Shown here piece by piece: positions 1 through 5,263 of a stretch of DNA of 5,507 nt. The notes beneath the pieces were generated by a model. It did not search any database, was not told the origin of the DNA, and worked only from the letters and a program-made list of their open reading frames with translations. The DNA lies in contig JAKSUF010000113.1 in NCBI GenBank assembly GCA_024409145.1, positions 1 through 5,507 on the forward strand. Direction: 5' to 3'. A program made the position numbers and the translations under genes. Source of the DNA: an archaeon (lineage in GTDB: Archaea > Methanobacteriota > Methanobacteria > Methanobacteriales > Methanobacteriaceae). The number at the start of each line of letters is the position of its first letter. The first letter of the stretch is position 1.

Positions 1-75
1 TAATTGTATAAACAATTAAATATAAAAAGATAATTGCATAAACAAGTACAAATAAACAATTAATTGTATAAACAA
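1..75. repeat. Three 15-bp direct repeats with an exact 30-bp period
   Basis: The 15-mer TAATTGTATAAACAA occurs at 1-15 and 61-75. A one-base variant (TAATTGCATAAACAA) lies at 31-45, so the copies start exactly 30 bp apart and are separated by unrelated 15-bp spacers. Each copy contains a small dyad, TTGY-ATAA-ACAA. Copy 1 extends to a 7-bp inverted pair (1-7 with 12-18), and the third copy overlaps a 12-bp palindrome ACAATTAATTGT at 56-67. The array may continue beyond the left edge. No open frame of useful length crosses it. A 30-bp period is about three helical turns, which fits sites on one DNA face, as in iterons or operators. The role is unknown. The repeat and spacer are too short for CRISPR. 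Confidence 0.6.
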
Positions 76-143
76 GAATAATAAAAATAACACAAGAATA
101 AGAAAATAAAAAAAATAAAAAAGACTAAAAAACCCTAAAAACT

Positions 144-189
144 AAAATAAAAAAAATAAAAACAAAATTACTAATTATTTAGTAATTTT
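144..189 (-). terminator. Hairpin over the stop codon followed by a T-rich tract: terminator of the adhesin-like gene
   Basis: AAAATTACTA at 164-173 is the exact reverse complement of TAGTAATTTT at 180-189, with a 6-nt loop. The 10-bp stem therefore spans the adhesin stop codon (175-177). Reading along the minus strand, the stem is followed at once by an almost uninterrupted T tract (the complement of 144-162), with more T runs to about position 101. Archaeal RNA polymerase commonly stops on oligo-T alone, so the T tract is the stronger evidence. The A+T-only stem is weak and may be incidental. Confidence 0.6.
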
Positions 190-3100
190 TAATTTAAAAG
201 TTTTAGATGTGGATTTACATAAATTATCTCCTTTGAAATTAAAAAAGTAATTTAATGATTTATTAAGATTCCAACTGCTTACCCATAATTTAACTTTAGC
301 AATTCCTTTTTTATTAGTTTTTATATGATAAATTTTACCACTTAACTTAGATTTAACTAATACTTCTTTAGATGCTAATGCTTTTCCTTTAGTATTAACT
401 AATTTAACTTTAAAGTAAGTATTATTCTTAATATAATCAGGAGATAATCTATTCAATTTAGTTTTTGTTTTAGAAATTTTGAGATTAACTTTTTGTGATT
501 CAACATTTACAGATTTATACTCAGAAGTTACTTTAACTTTATATTTTCCAACAGCTAAATTAACTTTTAAAGTAGCTATTCCCTCTTTATTTGTCTTAAA
601 GTAATAAAATTTATGTTTATGAGTTTTTAAATCATAACAATCAAATTTAAGTTTAACTCCTTTGATAACTTTTTTAGTTTCTTTATTAACTAATTTAACT
701 TTAAGATATTTTCCAGATTTATAATATGTTTTTAAGCTAGATAATTTAAAAATACCATTAGCTTTTTTAATTAATAATGAATAATTGGAAGGTTCTTCAA
801 AAATACAATCATAAACAAATATTTCTACAGTATATTTATTAGCTGGATAAGAATTCATATTGAAATAAGCAACACCCTTAGAATTAGTCATTTCATACTC
901 TGAACGGTAATATTTTCCATTTTTATATATTCTAAATTCAACAGAATTATATTTCAAAGGTTTATTAGAACCATCTAAAAGAGCAACTTTAAATTTATCC
1001 CCATTTCTATATATTGTAGTTAAATTAGATGCTTTAACTTTAATGAATAATTTTGTAGAAAATATATAAATCCATCTATCATTATAACATTTTATTCTAT
1101 CTGAAATTGCTTTATCAGTAGTATAATTTATAAAACCAACACCATCAACTAAAGTAATGTCTTTTGGAGAAATTTTATTACTATTAACTGTTTTTAAATG
1201 AATATAATAATTAGGAATTAATGAAGTATCAAAAGAATACTTTTTACCATTCTTAGAAACCATAGTTTTTAAATTAAATTCCATAATATAAGATTGATTT
1301 GCTTTTAATTCACTCCATTTAATTTTATTAAAGTTTGAATCTAAAATTTCATTATTAAGAACAATCCAATAATCAGGAGTTATAGTTGATCTATTATTTG
1401 CATTAAATATTAAACCACCATATAATACCATACATTTAGGATAAAATTCTGCAATTTTATGCCATTCTTCATCCATACCAACCCAATAATTATAATTGAA
1501 ATCATAAGTAGTAGCATTAAATGCAATAGCTGATCCCATTCCATCCCAATTAGGCAATACTGGAGAAAATGCATAATTATAATCAAATATAGAATAACTT
1601 ACATTAGCCTTATTTCCTTCCCAAAATATAGCTCCACCTCTACATGCAGTATTATTAACAAATATTGAAGAGAGAATATTAAGATTAGTACCATAAGCAT
1701 AAATAGCTCCACCATCACCAGTGCCTGGACTACCCATAAGATTAGGATATTTATAATGAGCATAATTATTTATGAATGAAGAATTAATAACTTTACCATT
1801 TTTACCATACCAATAAATAGCTCCACCTCTAATAAGATTAGATGAATTAGATATTGTATTATTAAATAAGGTACAATTAATTAAAGAACCATTATTACCA
1901 TACCAATAAATAGCTCCACCTAATTTATATTTTTCACTAGCTAAATTATCAGAAGATAAATAATTAGCTGAAGAATATTGATTAATACATCCATTTTGAA
2001 TATTTAAGTTCTCTAATTTAACATTGTTTCCTTTAATATCAAAAATCCTATTTAATCCTCTTCCATCAAGAATAGTATCTCCAATTCCAACAATATTAAC
2101 AGATTTATTTACAAAAATTGGAATACCATCACCATAATAACTACCATTTAAGAATATTGTAGAATTTTCTTCAGCAATATCAATCAAATATTGAATATAA
2201 GCAAAACTTTGTTTATCATCAACAGGACCTAAAACACTAATATTAAAATTAGCTAATGAATTAATAGATGAAGAAGAATCCAAATAATATGCAGAAATAT
2301 TATAAATGCCTAAATTTTCAGGAATGAAAAAAGCAGAAACAATACCATTATCTAATTTAAAAGTCTTTTTAACTGTTTTATTATTTTTACTTATATTAAA
2401 AATAATATCTAAATCATTAACTTTATTTCCATTATCATCAGTAATATAAAGATTTAAAGAGGTTTTATTAAATAAAAATCCTTCAAAAGAATTATTATAA
2501 TTTACAATAAGATTTGAGATAGAACCTCCTCTAATTGTAATTCCATAACCCATATTAATATCAATAACATTATTTTTTAAAGTACCATTTTTACCATACC
2601 AAAAGATTACAGTATCATTATAATCAAATTTTGAATGGAAATAAGAATCTTTAATTAAACCATTATCTCCAACCCAATCAATAATAGACCCATGACTAAA
2701 AATACTATATTCTTTATCCCAACTATAAATAATCAAATGATTAGCAATTTTATTATTAATAAAATTACAATTAACAATAGAAGAATTATCAGATTCAACT
2801 AATATTATAGAAGCAACATCAAAAGAATTTACAGTATTATTTGTAAAATTACAATTAATTATAGTACAATTTTTACCATAAATCTTTAATAAACCAGTTC
2901 CACTTAAAGAATTTATAAAATTAATATTTTTAAGAACAACATTATTTCCACGAATCTCAAAAATACCATCACTACTAGTAAATGTTAAACCTTTAGATCC
3001 ATCAATAGTTAATGATTTATTTATAATTAAAGATTTATTCCCACTATAAATACCACTAACTTTAATAATATCATTTTTAGAAGCAGAATCTAATATTTTT

Positions 3101-3402
3101 TGAAAACTTGAAAAAGATTTATTAGATAAACCTAATGATTCAATAGAATCAGTATTGTTTTCATCATTATATTTAATACTATAATTAGATAATTTCAAGT
3201 TTTCATCATCAATAGAATTACTACTGATTTCACAGCCACTATGATCTGACAAATCAGAATCAATATCTAAACTTGAATCTTCTAAAAAAACAGATTCTGA
3301 AGGATTAGAATTATCCAAATCCATAGCAGAAACTGCATTTAAAGAAAGTATACAAGTAACCACTAGAAAAATTAAAAATAACTTTTTTAACTTAAATTTC
3401 AT
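175..3402 (-). CDS. Secreted adhesin-like protein with two beta-helix regions and three Ig-like C-terminal repeats
   Basis: This is a 1075-residue surface protein of the methanogen adhesin-like type, probably binding host, microbial or wall glycans; the ligand is unknown. Residues 1-26 form a signal peptide (KFKLKK, hydrophobic core, AVSA before the likely cut). Residues 27-95 are an acidic Ser/Asp/Asn linker. About 97-300 is a first parallel beta-helix, with ladders such as IINCNFTNN. About 305-395 resembles an Ig-like spacer. About 398-670 is a second beta-helix with GGAIYWYG-like turns at 495, 526, 564 and 589. About 790-885, 881-978 and 979-1075 are three beta-sandwich repeats with TNxxG(I/V)A cores at 843, 941 and 1033. 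Some 35 N-x-S/T sequons are visible. There is no C-terminal membrane segment or pseudomurein-binding repeat that I recognise. The last repeat carries about 24 basic against 3 acidic residues. GGTG at 3408-3411, five bases before the ATG, supports the start. The gene is intact and divergent from 4013. Confidence 0.9.
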   Translation of the reverse strand: MKFKLKKLFLIFLVVTCILSLNAVSAMDLDNSNPSESVFLEDSSLDIDSDLSDHSGCEISSNSIDDENLKLSNYSIKYNDENNTDSIESLGLSNKSFSSFQKILDSASKNDIIKVSGIYSGNKSLIINKSLTIDGSKGLTFTSSDGIFEIRGNNVVLKNINFINSLSGTGLLKIYGKNCTIINCNFTNNTVNSFDVASIILVESDNSSIVNCNFINNKIANHLIIYSWDKEYSIFSHGSIIDWVGDNGLIKDSYFHSKFDYNDTVIFWYGKNGTLKNNVIDINMGYGITIRGGSISNLIVNYNNSFEGFLFNKTSLNLYITDDNGNKVNDLDIIFNISKNNKTVKKTFKLDNGIVSAFFIPENLGIYNISAYYLDSSSSINSLANFNISVLGPVDDKQSFAYIQYLIDIAEENSTIFLNGSYYGDGIPIFVNKSVNIVGIGDTILDGRGLNRIFDIKGNNVKLENLNIQNGCINQYSSANYLSSDNLASEKYKLGGAIYWYGNNGSLINCTLFNNTISNSSNLIRGGAIYWYGKNGKVINSSFINNYAHYKYPNLMGSPGTGDGGAIYAYGTNLNILSSIFVNNTACRGGAIFWEGNKANVSYSIFDYNYAFSPVLPNWDGMGSAIAFNATTYDFNYNYWVGMDEEWHKIAEFYPKCMVLYGGLIFNANNRSTITPDYWIVLNNEILDSNFNKIKWSELKANQSYIMEFNLKTMVSKNGKKYSFDTSLIPNYYIHLKTVNSNKISPKDITLVDGVGFINYTTDKAISDRIKCYNDRWIYIFSTKLFIKVKASNLTTIYRNGDKFKVALLDGSNKPLKYNSVEFRIYKNGKYYRSEYEMTNSKGVAYFNMNSYPANKYTVEIFVYDCIFEEPSNYSLLIKKANGIFKLSSLKTYYKSGKYLKVKLVNKETKKVIKGVKLKFDCYDLKTHKHKFYYFKTNKEGIATLKVNLAVGKYKVKVTSEYKSVNVESQKVNLKISKTKTKLNRLSPDYIKNNTYFKVKLVNTKGKALASKEVLVKSKLSGKIYHIKTNKKGIAKVKLWVSSWNLNKSLNYFFNFKGDNLCKSTSKTFKLKITK
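1802..1921 (-). repeat. 27-bp identical coding repeat (GGAIYWYG turns), with two diverged copies nearby
   Basis: The 27 bases at 1802-1828 are identical to those at 1895-1921, an offset of 93 bp (31 codons). They encode the GGAIYWYG turns at residues 526 and 495. Two further copies, at about 1689-1713 (GGAIYAYG, residue 564) and 1623-1638 (GGAIFWEG, residue 589), keep the core ATAGCTCCACC. The repeats sit inside the second beta-helix and are in frame, so loss or gain between the two identical copies would change the protein by whole helix turns. Confidence 0.75.
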
Positions 3403-3407
3403 AATAA

Positions 3408-3411
3408 CACC
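3408..3411 (-). promoter_or_regulatory. Ribosome binding site of the adhesin-like gene
   Basis: On the minus strand the start codon is preceded by GGTG, then five bases, then ATG. GGTG matches part of the anti-Shine-Dalgarno complement GGAGGTGAT. It sits directly beside the palindrome at 3413-3434, and it supports the ATG at 3402 as the start, as does the signal peptide that begins there. Confidence 0.6.
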
Positions 3412-3412
3412 A

Positions 3413-3434
3413 ATTATACTTAATTAAGTATAAT
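3413..3434. promoter_or_regulatory. 22-bp perfect palindrome in the adhesin leader
   Basis: The 22 bases at 3413-3434 are exactly self-complementary about the 3423/3424 junction (half-site ATTATACTTAA). The palindrome ends one base from the GGTG ribosome binding site. Its TAATTAAGTA core recurs as a direct repeat at 3436-3445. It lies downstream of the expected transcription start (about 3478), so it could be an operator that blocks elongation, or an RNA hairpin next to the ribosome binding site. The A+T-rich background makes palindromes easier to find, but 11 consecutive matched pairs is long. Confidence 0.5.
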
Positions 3435-3444
3435 ATAATTAAGT

Positions 3445-3544
3445 AACCATTAGATTAATAATTAATAAATTAAAAAATTAATAAATTACTTAAATTTACC
3501 CATATATAAAGATTATATTAAACTGTAATATAATTCTAATGGTT
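3445..3544. repeat. 9-bp inverted repeat bracketing the adhesin promoter
   Basis: AACCATTAG at 3445-3453 and its exact reverse complement CTAATGGTT at 3536-3544 lie either side of the TATA box at 3503-3510, one about 26 bp upstream and the other about 50 bp downstream. These are among the few G+C-containing words in this part of the gap. Between them a 12-bp direct repeat ATTAATAAATTA occurs at 3461-3472 and 3477-3488. A looped operator is possible but unproven. Confidence 0.35.
3503..3510 (-). promoter_or_regulatory. TATA box of the adhesin-like gene
   Basis: The minus strand reads TTTATATA here, the archaeal TATA-box consensus. Transcription would start about 25 bases downstream, near 3478-3480, giving a leader of about 75 nt before the ATG at 3402. 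The bases just upstream (TATAATC) are a poor TFB recognition element. A 9-bp inverted repeat, AACCATTAG (3445-3453) and CTAATGGTT (3536-3544), brackets the promoter. Confidence 0.55.
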
Positions 3545-3572
3545 TTGATAAAGTAATTAAAATTTAACTACA

Positions 3573-3595
3573 ATCTAATTAGTATAAAATTAGAT
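3573..3595. repeat. 8-bp inverted repeat upstream of the adhesin promoter
   Basis: ATCTAATT at 3573-3580 pairs exactly with AATTAGAT at 3588-3595 across a 7-base loop. Next to it TAGTCA is repeated directly at 3595-3600 and 3613-3618. There is no gene here. The site is 60-90 bp upstream of the adhesin TATA box and could be a regulator site, but short A+T dyads are common in such DNA. Confidence 0.25.
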
Positions 3596-3675
3596 AGTCA
3601 GATAATATCCACTAGTCAAATAAAAAAAAAAGTTTATCATGAATAAAAATTTACTGTCTTAAAAAATATTTGAGA

Positions 3676-3978
3676 ATAAATTATTATTTATCGTCCTAAA
3701 TGTTTCGTAATATTTTCATTTAACGAATTTATTTAAACCCTACTTATTTTTTCTTCTTTTTCTTATTTTATGTATTTATTTTTCTTCTTTTTTAAAGTTT
3801 TTTAGGACAGGTTTTATAACAATGTTATATGGTGATGGTGTCCTCATTTTGCATGGAAAATATCATTAATTTGCTCTTCTTTTTGGCATGTTTTTAGGAC
3901 ACTATTTTTAGTATGCTAATTTTAGAGAAGTGTCCTAATTTTTTTCTTTTTTCTTTAAGACGATAAACAAAAATTTAT
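3676..3978. repeat. Imperfect 25-bp inverted repeat enclosing a 303-bp intergenic block
   Basis: Bases 3676-3700 match the reverse complement of 3954-3978 at 22 of 25 positions. The shared heart is TTTARGACGATAAA. The right arm runs through the TFB recognition element into the TATA box of the gene at 4013. The left arm presents the same arrangement facing the opposite way. The enclosed DNA is pyrimidine-rich on the plus strand, including TTTTTCTTCTTTTT twice (3748-3761 and 3779-3792), and has no convincing ORF. No target-site duplication was seen at the outer edges. It could be a pair of outward-facing promoter elements or a relic of a small inverted-repeat element. Confidence 0.45.
3798..3956 (+). 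ncRNA. Candidate structured small RNA ending in a hairpin and U tract
   Basis: Two stems follow one another. AGGACA (3804-3809) pairs with TGTCCT (3839-3844), enclosing a nested hairpin TATAAC-AAT-GTTATA (3815-3829). TTAGGACACT (3894-3903) then pairs exactly with AGTGTCCTAA (3929-3938). The second stem is followed directly by T7-C-T6-C-T3 (3939-3956), the layout of an intrinsic terminator. The block is richer in G+C than the flanking intergenic DNA. The 5' end is a guess, because no clear TATA box lies at the right distance. The same stems could instead be paired protein-binding sites, since all share the AGGAC word. I recognise no known RNA family. Confidence 0.3.
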
Positions 3979-3981
3979 ATA
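3967..3981 (+). promoter_or_regulatory. Promoter (BRE and TATA box) of the transglutaminase-like gene
   Basis: ACAAAAA (3967-3973), a purine-rich TFB recognition element, directly precedes TTTATATA (3974-3981), the TATA consensus. The start of transcription should fall near 4000-4005, giving a leader of about 10 nt that contains only the weak binding site AAGG (4001-4004), eight bases before the ATG. The inverted-repeat arm TTTAAGACGATAA (3954-3966) abuts the BRE, where a regulator could compete with or help TFB. Confidence 0.6.
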
Positions 3982-4012
3982 TCAAAAATAAATATTTAAT
4001 AAGGTTAAAAAA

Positions 4013-4606
4013 ATGTTTGAAAAGTATTTAGAAGAAACAAGATATGTAGATTATTCCAGTCAAAATGTAAGAAAATTAGCAAAATTATTAAAAGATGAAT
4101 CAGAAGATGAAATTTCATTAATTAAGGATACTTACCACTACGTGAGAGATAAAACTCACCATCCTTGGAAGATACAAGATAAAAGAGTTACAGTTTCAGC
4201 AAGTGATGTATTAAGAGAAGGTGTTGGAATATGTTGGGCAAAATCAAATCTTTTAGCAGCATTACTTAGAGCAAATAGAATACCTTCAGGTTTTAGCTAT
4301 CAACGATTAACATTAGGAGATAGCCAAGATACTGGATATTGTATTCATGGATTAAACACAGTTTATATATCTTCTTTAAAAAAATGGATTAGATTAGATG
4401 CAAGAGGCAATACTGAACAAATCCAAGCAGAATTTTCATTAAATGAAGAAAAATTAGCTTTCAAAGTAGAGAAAGATGGAGAAATTGATTATAATGATAA
4501 TCATTCAGCCCCAGATAAAAAATTAATGAGGATTCTTGAAGAAAATGATGATGCTCTTGAGATGTGTTTATATCATATGCCAGATAGTTTAGAATATTAT
4601 GAATAG
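4013..4606 (+). CDS. Transglutaminase-like (papain-fold) cysteine enzyme, cytoplasmic
   Basis: The 197-residue protein belongs to the transglutaminase-like superfamily, whose members act as cysteine proteases, amidases or acyl-transferases. The substrate is unknown. The expected triad is in place: Cys74 in GVGICWAKSN at the head of the core helix, His112 in GYCIHGLNTVY, and Asp129 in WIRLDARGN. Other conserved-looking blocks are YHYVRDKTHHPW (41-52), the RVTVSASDVL strand (58-67) and RIPSGFSYQRLTL (89-101). There is no signal peptide or membrane segment, so it should act in the cytoplasm. From memory, single-domain proteins of nearly this length and with these motifs are frequent in Bacillota, so transfer from bacteria is plausible. 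The ATG at 4013 is the only reasonable start, because a TAA lies in frame at 3989-3991. It heads a probable two-gene unit with the gene at 4666. Confidence 0.88.
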   Translation: MFEKYLEETRYVDYSSQNVRKLAKLLKDESEDEISLIKDTYHYVRDKTHHPWKIQDKRVTVSASDVLREGVGICWAKSNLLAALLRANRIPSGFSYQRLTLGDSQDTGYCIHGLNTVYISSLKKWIRLDARGNTEQIQAEFSLNEEKLAFKVEKDGEIDYNDNHSAPDKKLMRILEENDDALEMCLYHMPDSLEYYE

Positions 4607-4655
4607 ATAATAAATAAAAAGATAACTAGAAAACTAATTATAATCAATAATAACT

Positions 4656-4660
4656 GAGGA
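4656..4660 (+). promoter_or_regulatory. Ribosome binding site of the DUF123 gene
   Basis: GAGGA lies five bases before the ATG at 4666. It is the strongest Shine-Dalgarno match in the window. No good TATA box sits at a workable distance in the 59-bp gap after the previous stop, so translation from a shared transcript is likely. Confidence 0.6.
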
Positions 4661-4665
4661 ATAAG

Positions 4666-5112
4666 ATGAAAGGATGCTATTGTTTAATAATATCAGTATC
4701 AAAATCTCAAAAACTAAATATTGGTAGTTTATATCAAAATCATAAGTTTAAAAAAGGATGGTATGTCTATATTGGATCAGCTATGAATTCATTAGTTCCT
4801 AGAATAAAAAGACATTTATCTGATGATAAAAAAATGCATTGGCATATTGATTACTTATTAAAAAATGAAAATGCAACAGTGAAAGATGTTTTATTCTGTA
4901 TATCTGATAAAAAGGTAGAATGTGAATTAGCTAATTATATTTCACAATATGGAGAGGAAATATATAAATTTGGATGTTCTGATTGTAATTGCAAATCCCA
5001 TTTAATTTATTTTAATAGAAAAAAAGATGCTTTAACTGCAGTTAAAACTACCTATAAAACATTAAATATAGAATTTAAAGATTTAAAATATTTTAGAAAG
5101 GAATTAGAATAA
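4666..5112 (+). CDS. DUF123 family GIY-YIG-type (Uri superfamily) nuclease
   Basis: The 148-residue protein matches the archaeal DUF123 family, which has a GIY-YIG nuclease fold and is thought to cut or process DNA; its cellular role is unsettled. Visible family blocks are KGCYCLIISV (2-11, the GIY strand, here G-C-Y), GWYVYIGSA (31-39, the YIG strand), the helix PRIKRHL with Arg46, Arg49 and His50, HWHIDYLL (58-65), VECELA with Glu87 as candidate metal ligand (84-89), and FGCSDCNCKSHLIYF (102-116). Cys104, Cys107, Cys109 and His112 are placed to bind zinc. The length is typical of a stand-alone family member and the protein looks complete. No signal peptide is present. It follows the transglutaminase-like gene after 59 bp with its own GAGGA site, suggesting cotranscription without a known functional link. 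Confidence 0.88.
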   Translation: MKGCYCLIISVSKSQKLNIGSLYQNHKFKKGWYVYIGSAMNSLVPRIKRHLSDDKKMHWHIDYLLKNENATVKDVLFCISDKKVECELANYISQYGEEIYKFGCSDCNCKSHLIYFNRKKDALTAVKTTYKTLNIEFKDLKYFRKELE

Positions 5113-5219
5113 AAATATTAAAAAATCCATACATAATACCAAAAAATAGAATAAGAATTAGAAAATCAAATAAAATAAAGTAAAAATAAATAAAAATAAA
5201 ATAAAAATTAAAATCAAAT

Positions 5220-5259
5220 ACCATATAACATAACACAAAATTGTGAAATGTCATATGGT
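5220..5259 (-). terminator. Imperfect long hairpin with T-rich tract between convergent genes
   Basis: ACCATAT (5220-5226) pairs with ATATGGT (5253-5259). Pairing resumes inward with ACAT (5228-5231) and ATGT (5248-5251), then CACA around the turn with TGTG, giving about 15 of 18 paired positions for 5221-5238 against 5241-5258. On the minus strand it is followed by a long T-rich stretch (the complement of about 5161-5219), which fits a terminator for the small gene at 5302. It could also slow polymerase coming from the plus-strand pair. Confidence 0.45.
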
Positions 5260-5263
5260 TAAA

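Noticed and set aside
1..75. CRISPR array
   Set aside because: Repeat and spacer are each only 15 bp, the spacers are pure A+T-rich intergenic DNA, and no cas gene is present.
3776..3847. 23-codon minus-strand mini-ORF (starts MRTPSP, ends KKEEK)
   Set aside because: No ribosome binding site or promoter, and its lysine-rich end is simply the complement of the pyrimidine tract.
3822..3869. 15-codon plus-strand mini-ORF in the intergenic region (starts MLYGDG)
   Set aside because: Too short to support as a gene, with no good ribosome binding site, and it overlaps the stem-loops that explain the local base composition.
3676..3978. Complete insertion sequence or MITE
   Set aside because: No transposase ORF and no target-site duplication at the arm edges. 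The inverted repeat is reported, but a mobile origin stays only one option.
3403..4012. tRNA or other classical stable RNA gene
   Set aside because: No G+C-rich cloverleaf, T-loop or acceptor pairing was found. Only the A+T-rich stems described above are present.
4607..4665. Separate promoter for the DUF123 gene
   Set aside because: TAATTATAAT-like words near 4635-4644 would place the transcript start at or beyond the ribosome binding site, so cotranscription with the upstream gene is more likely.
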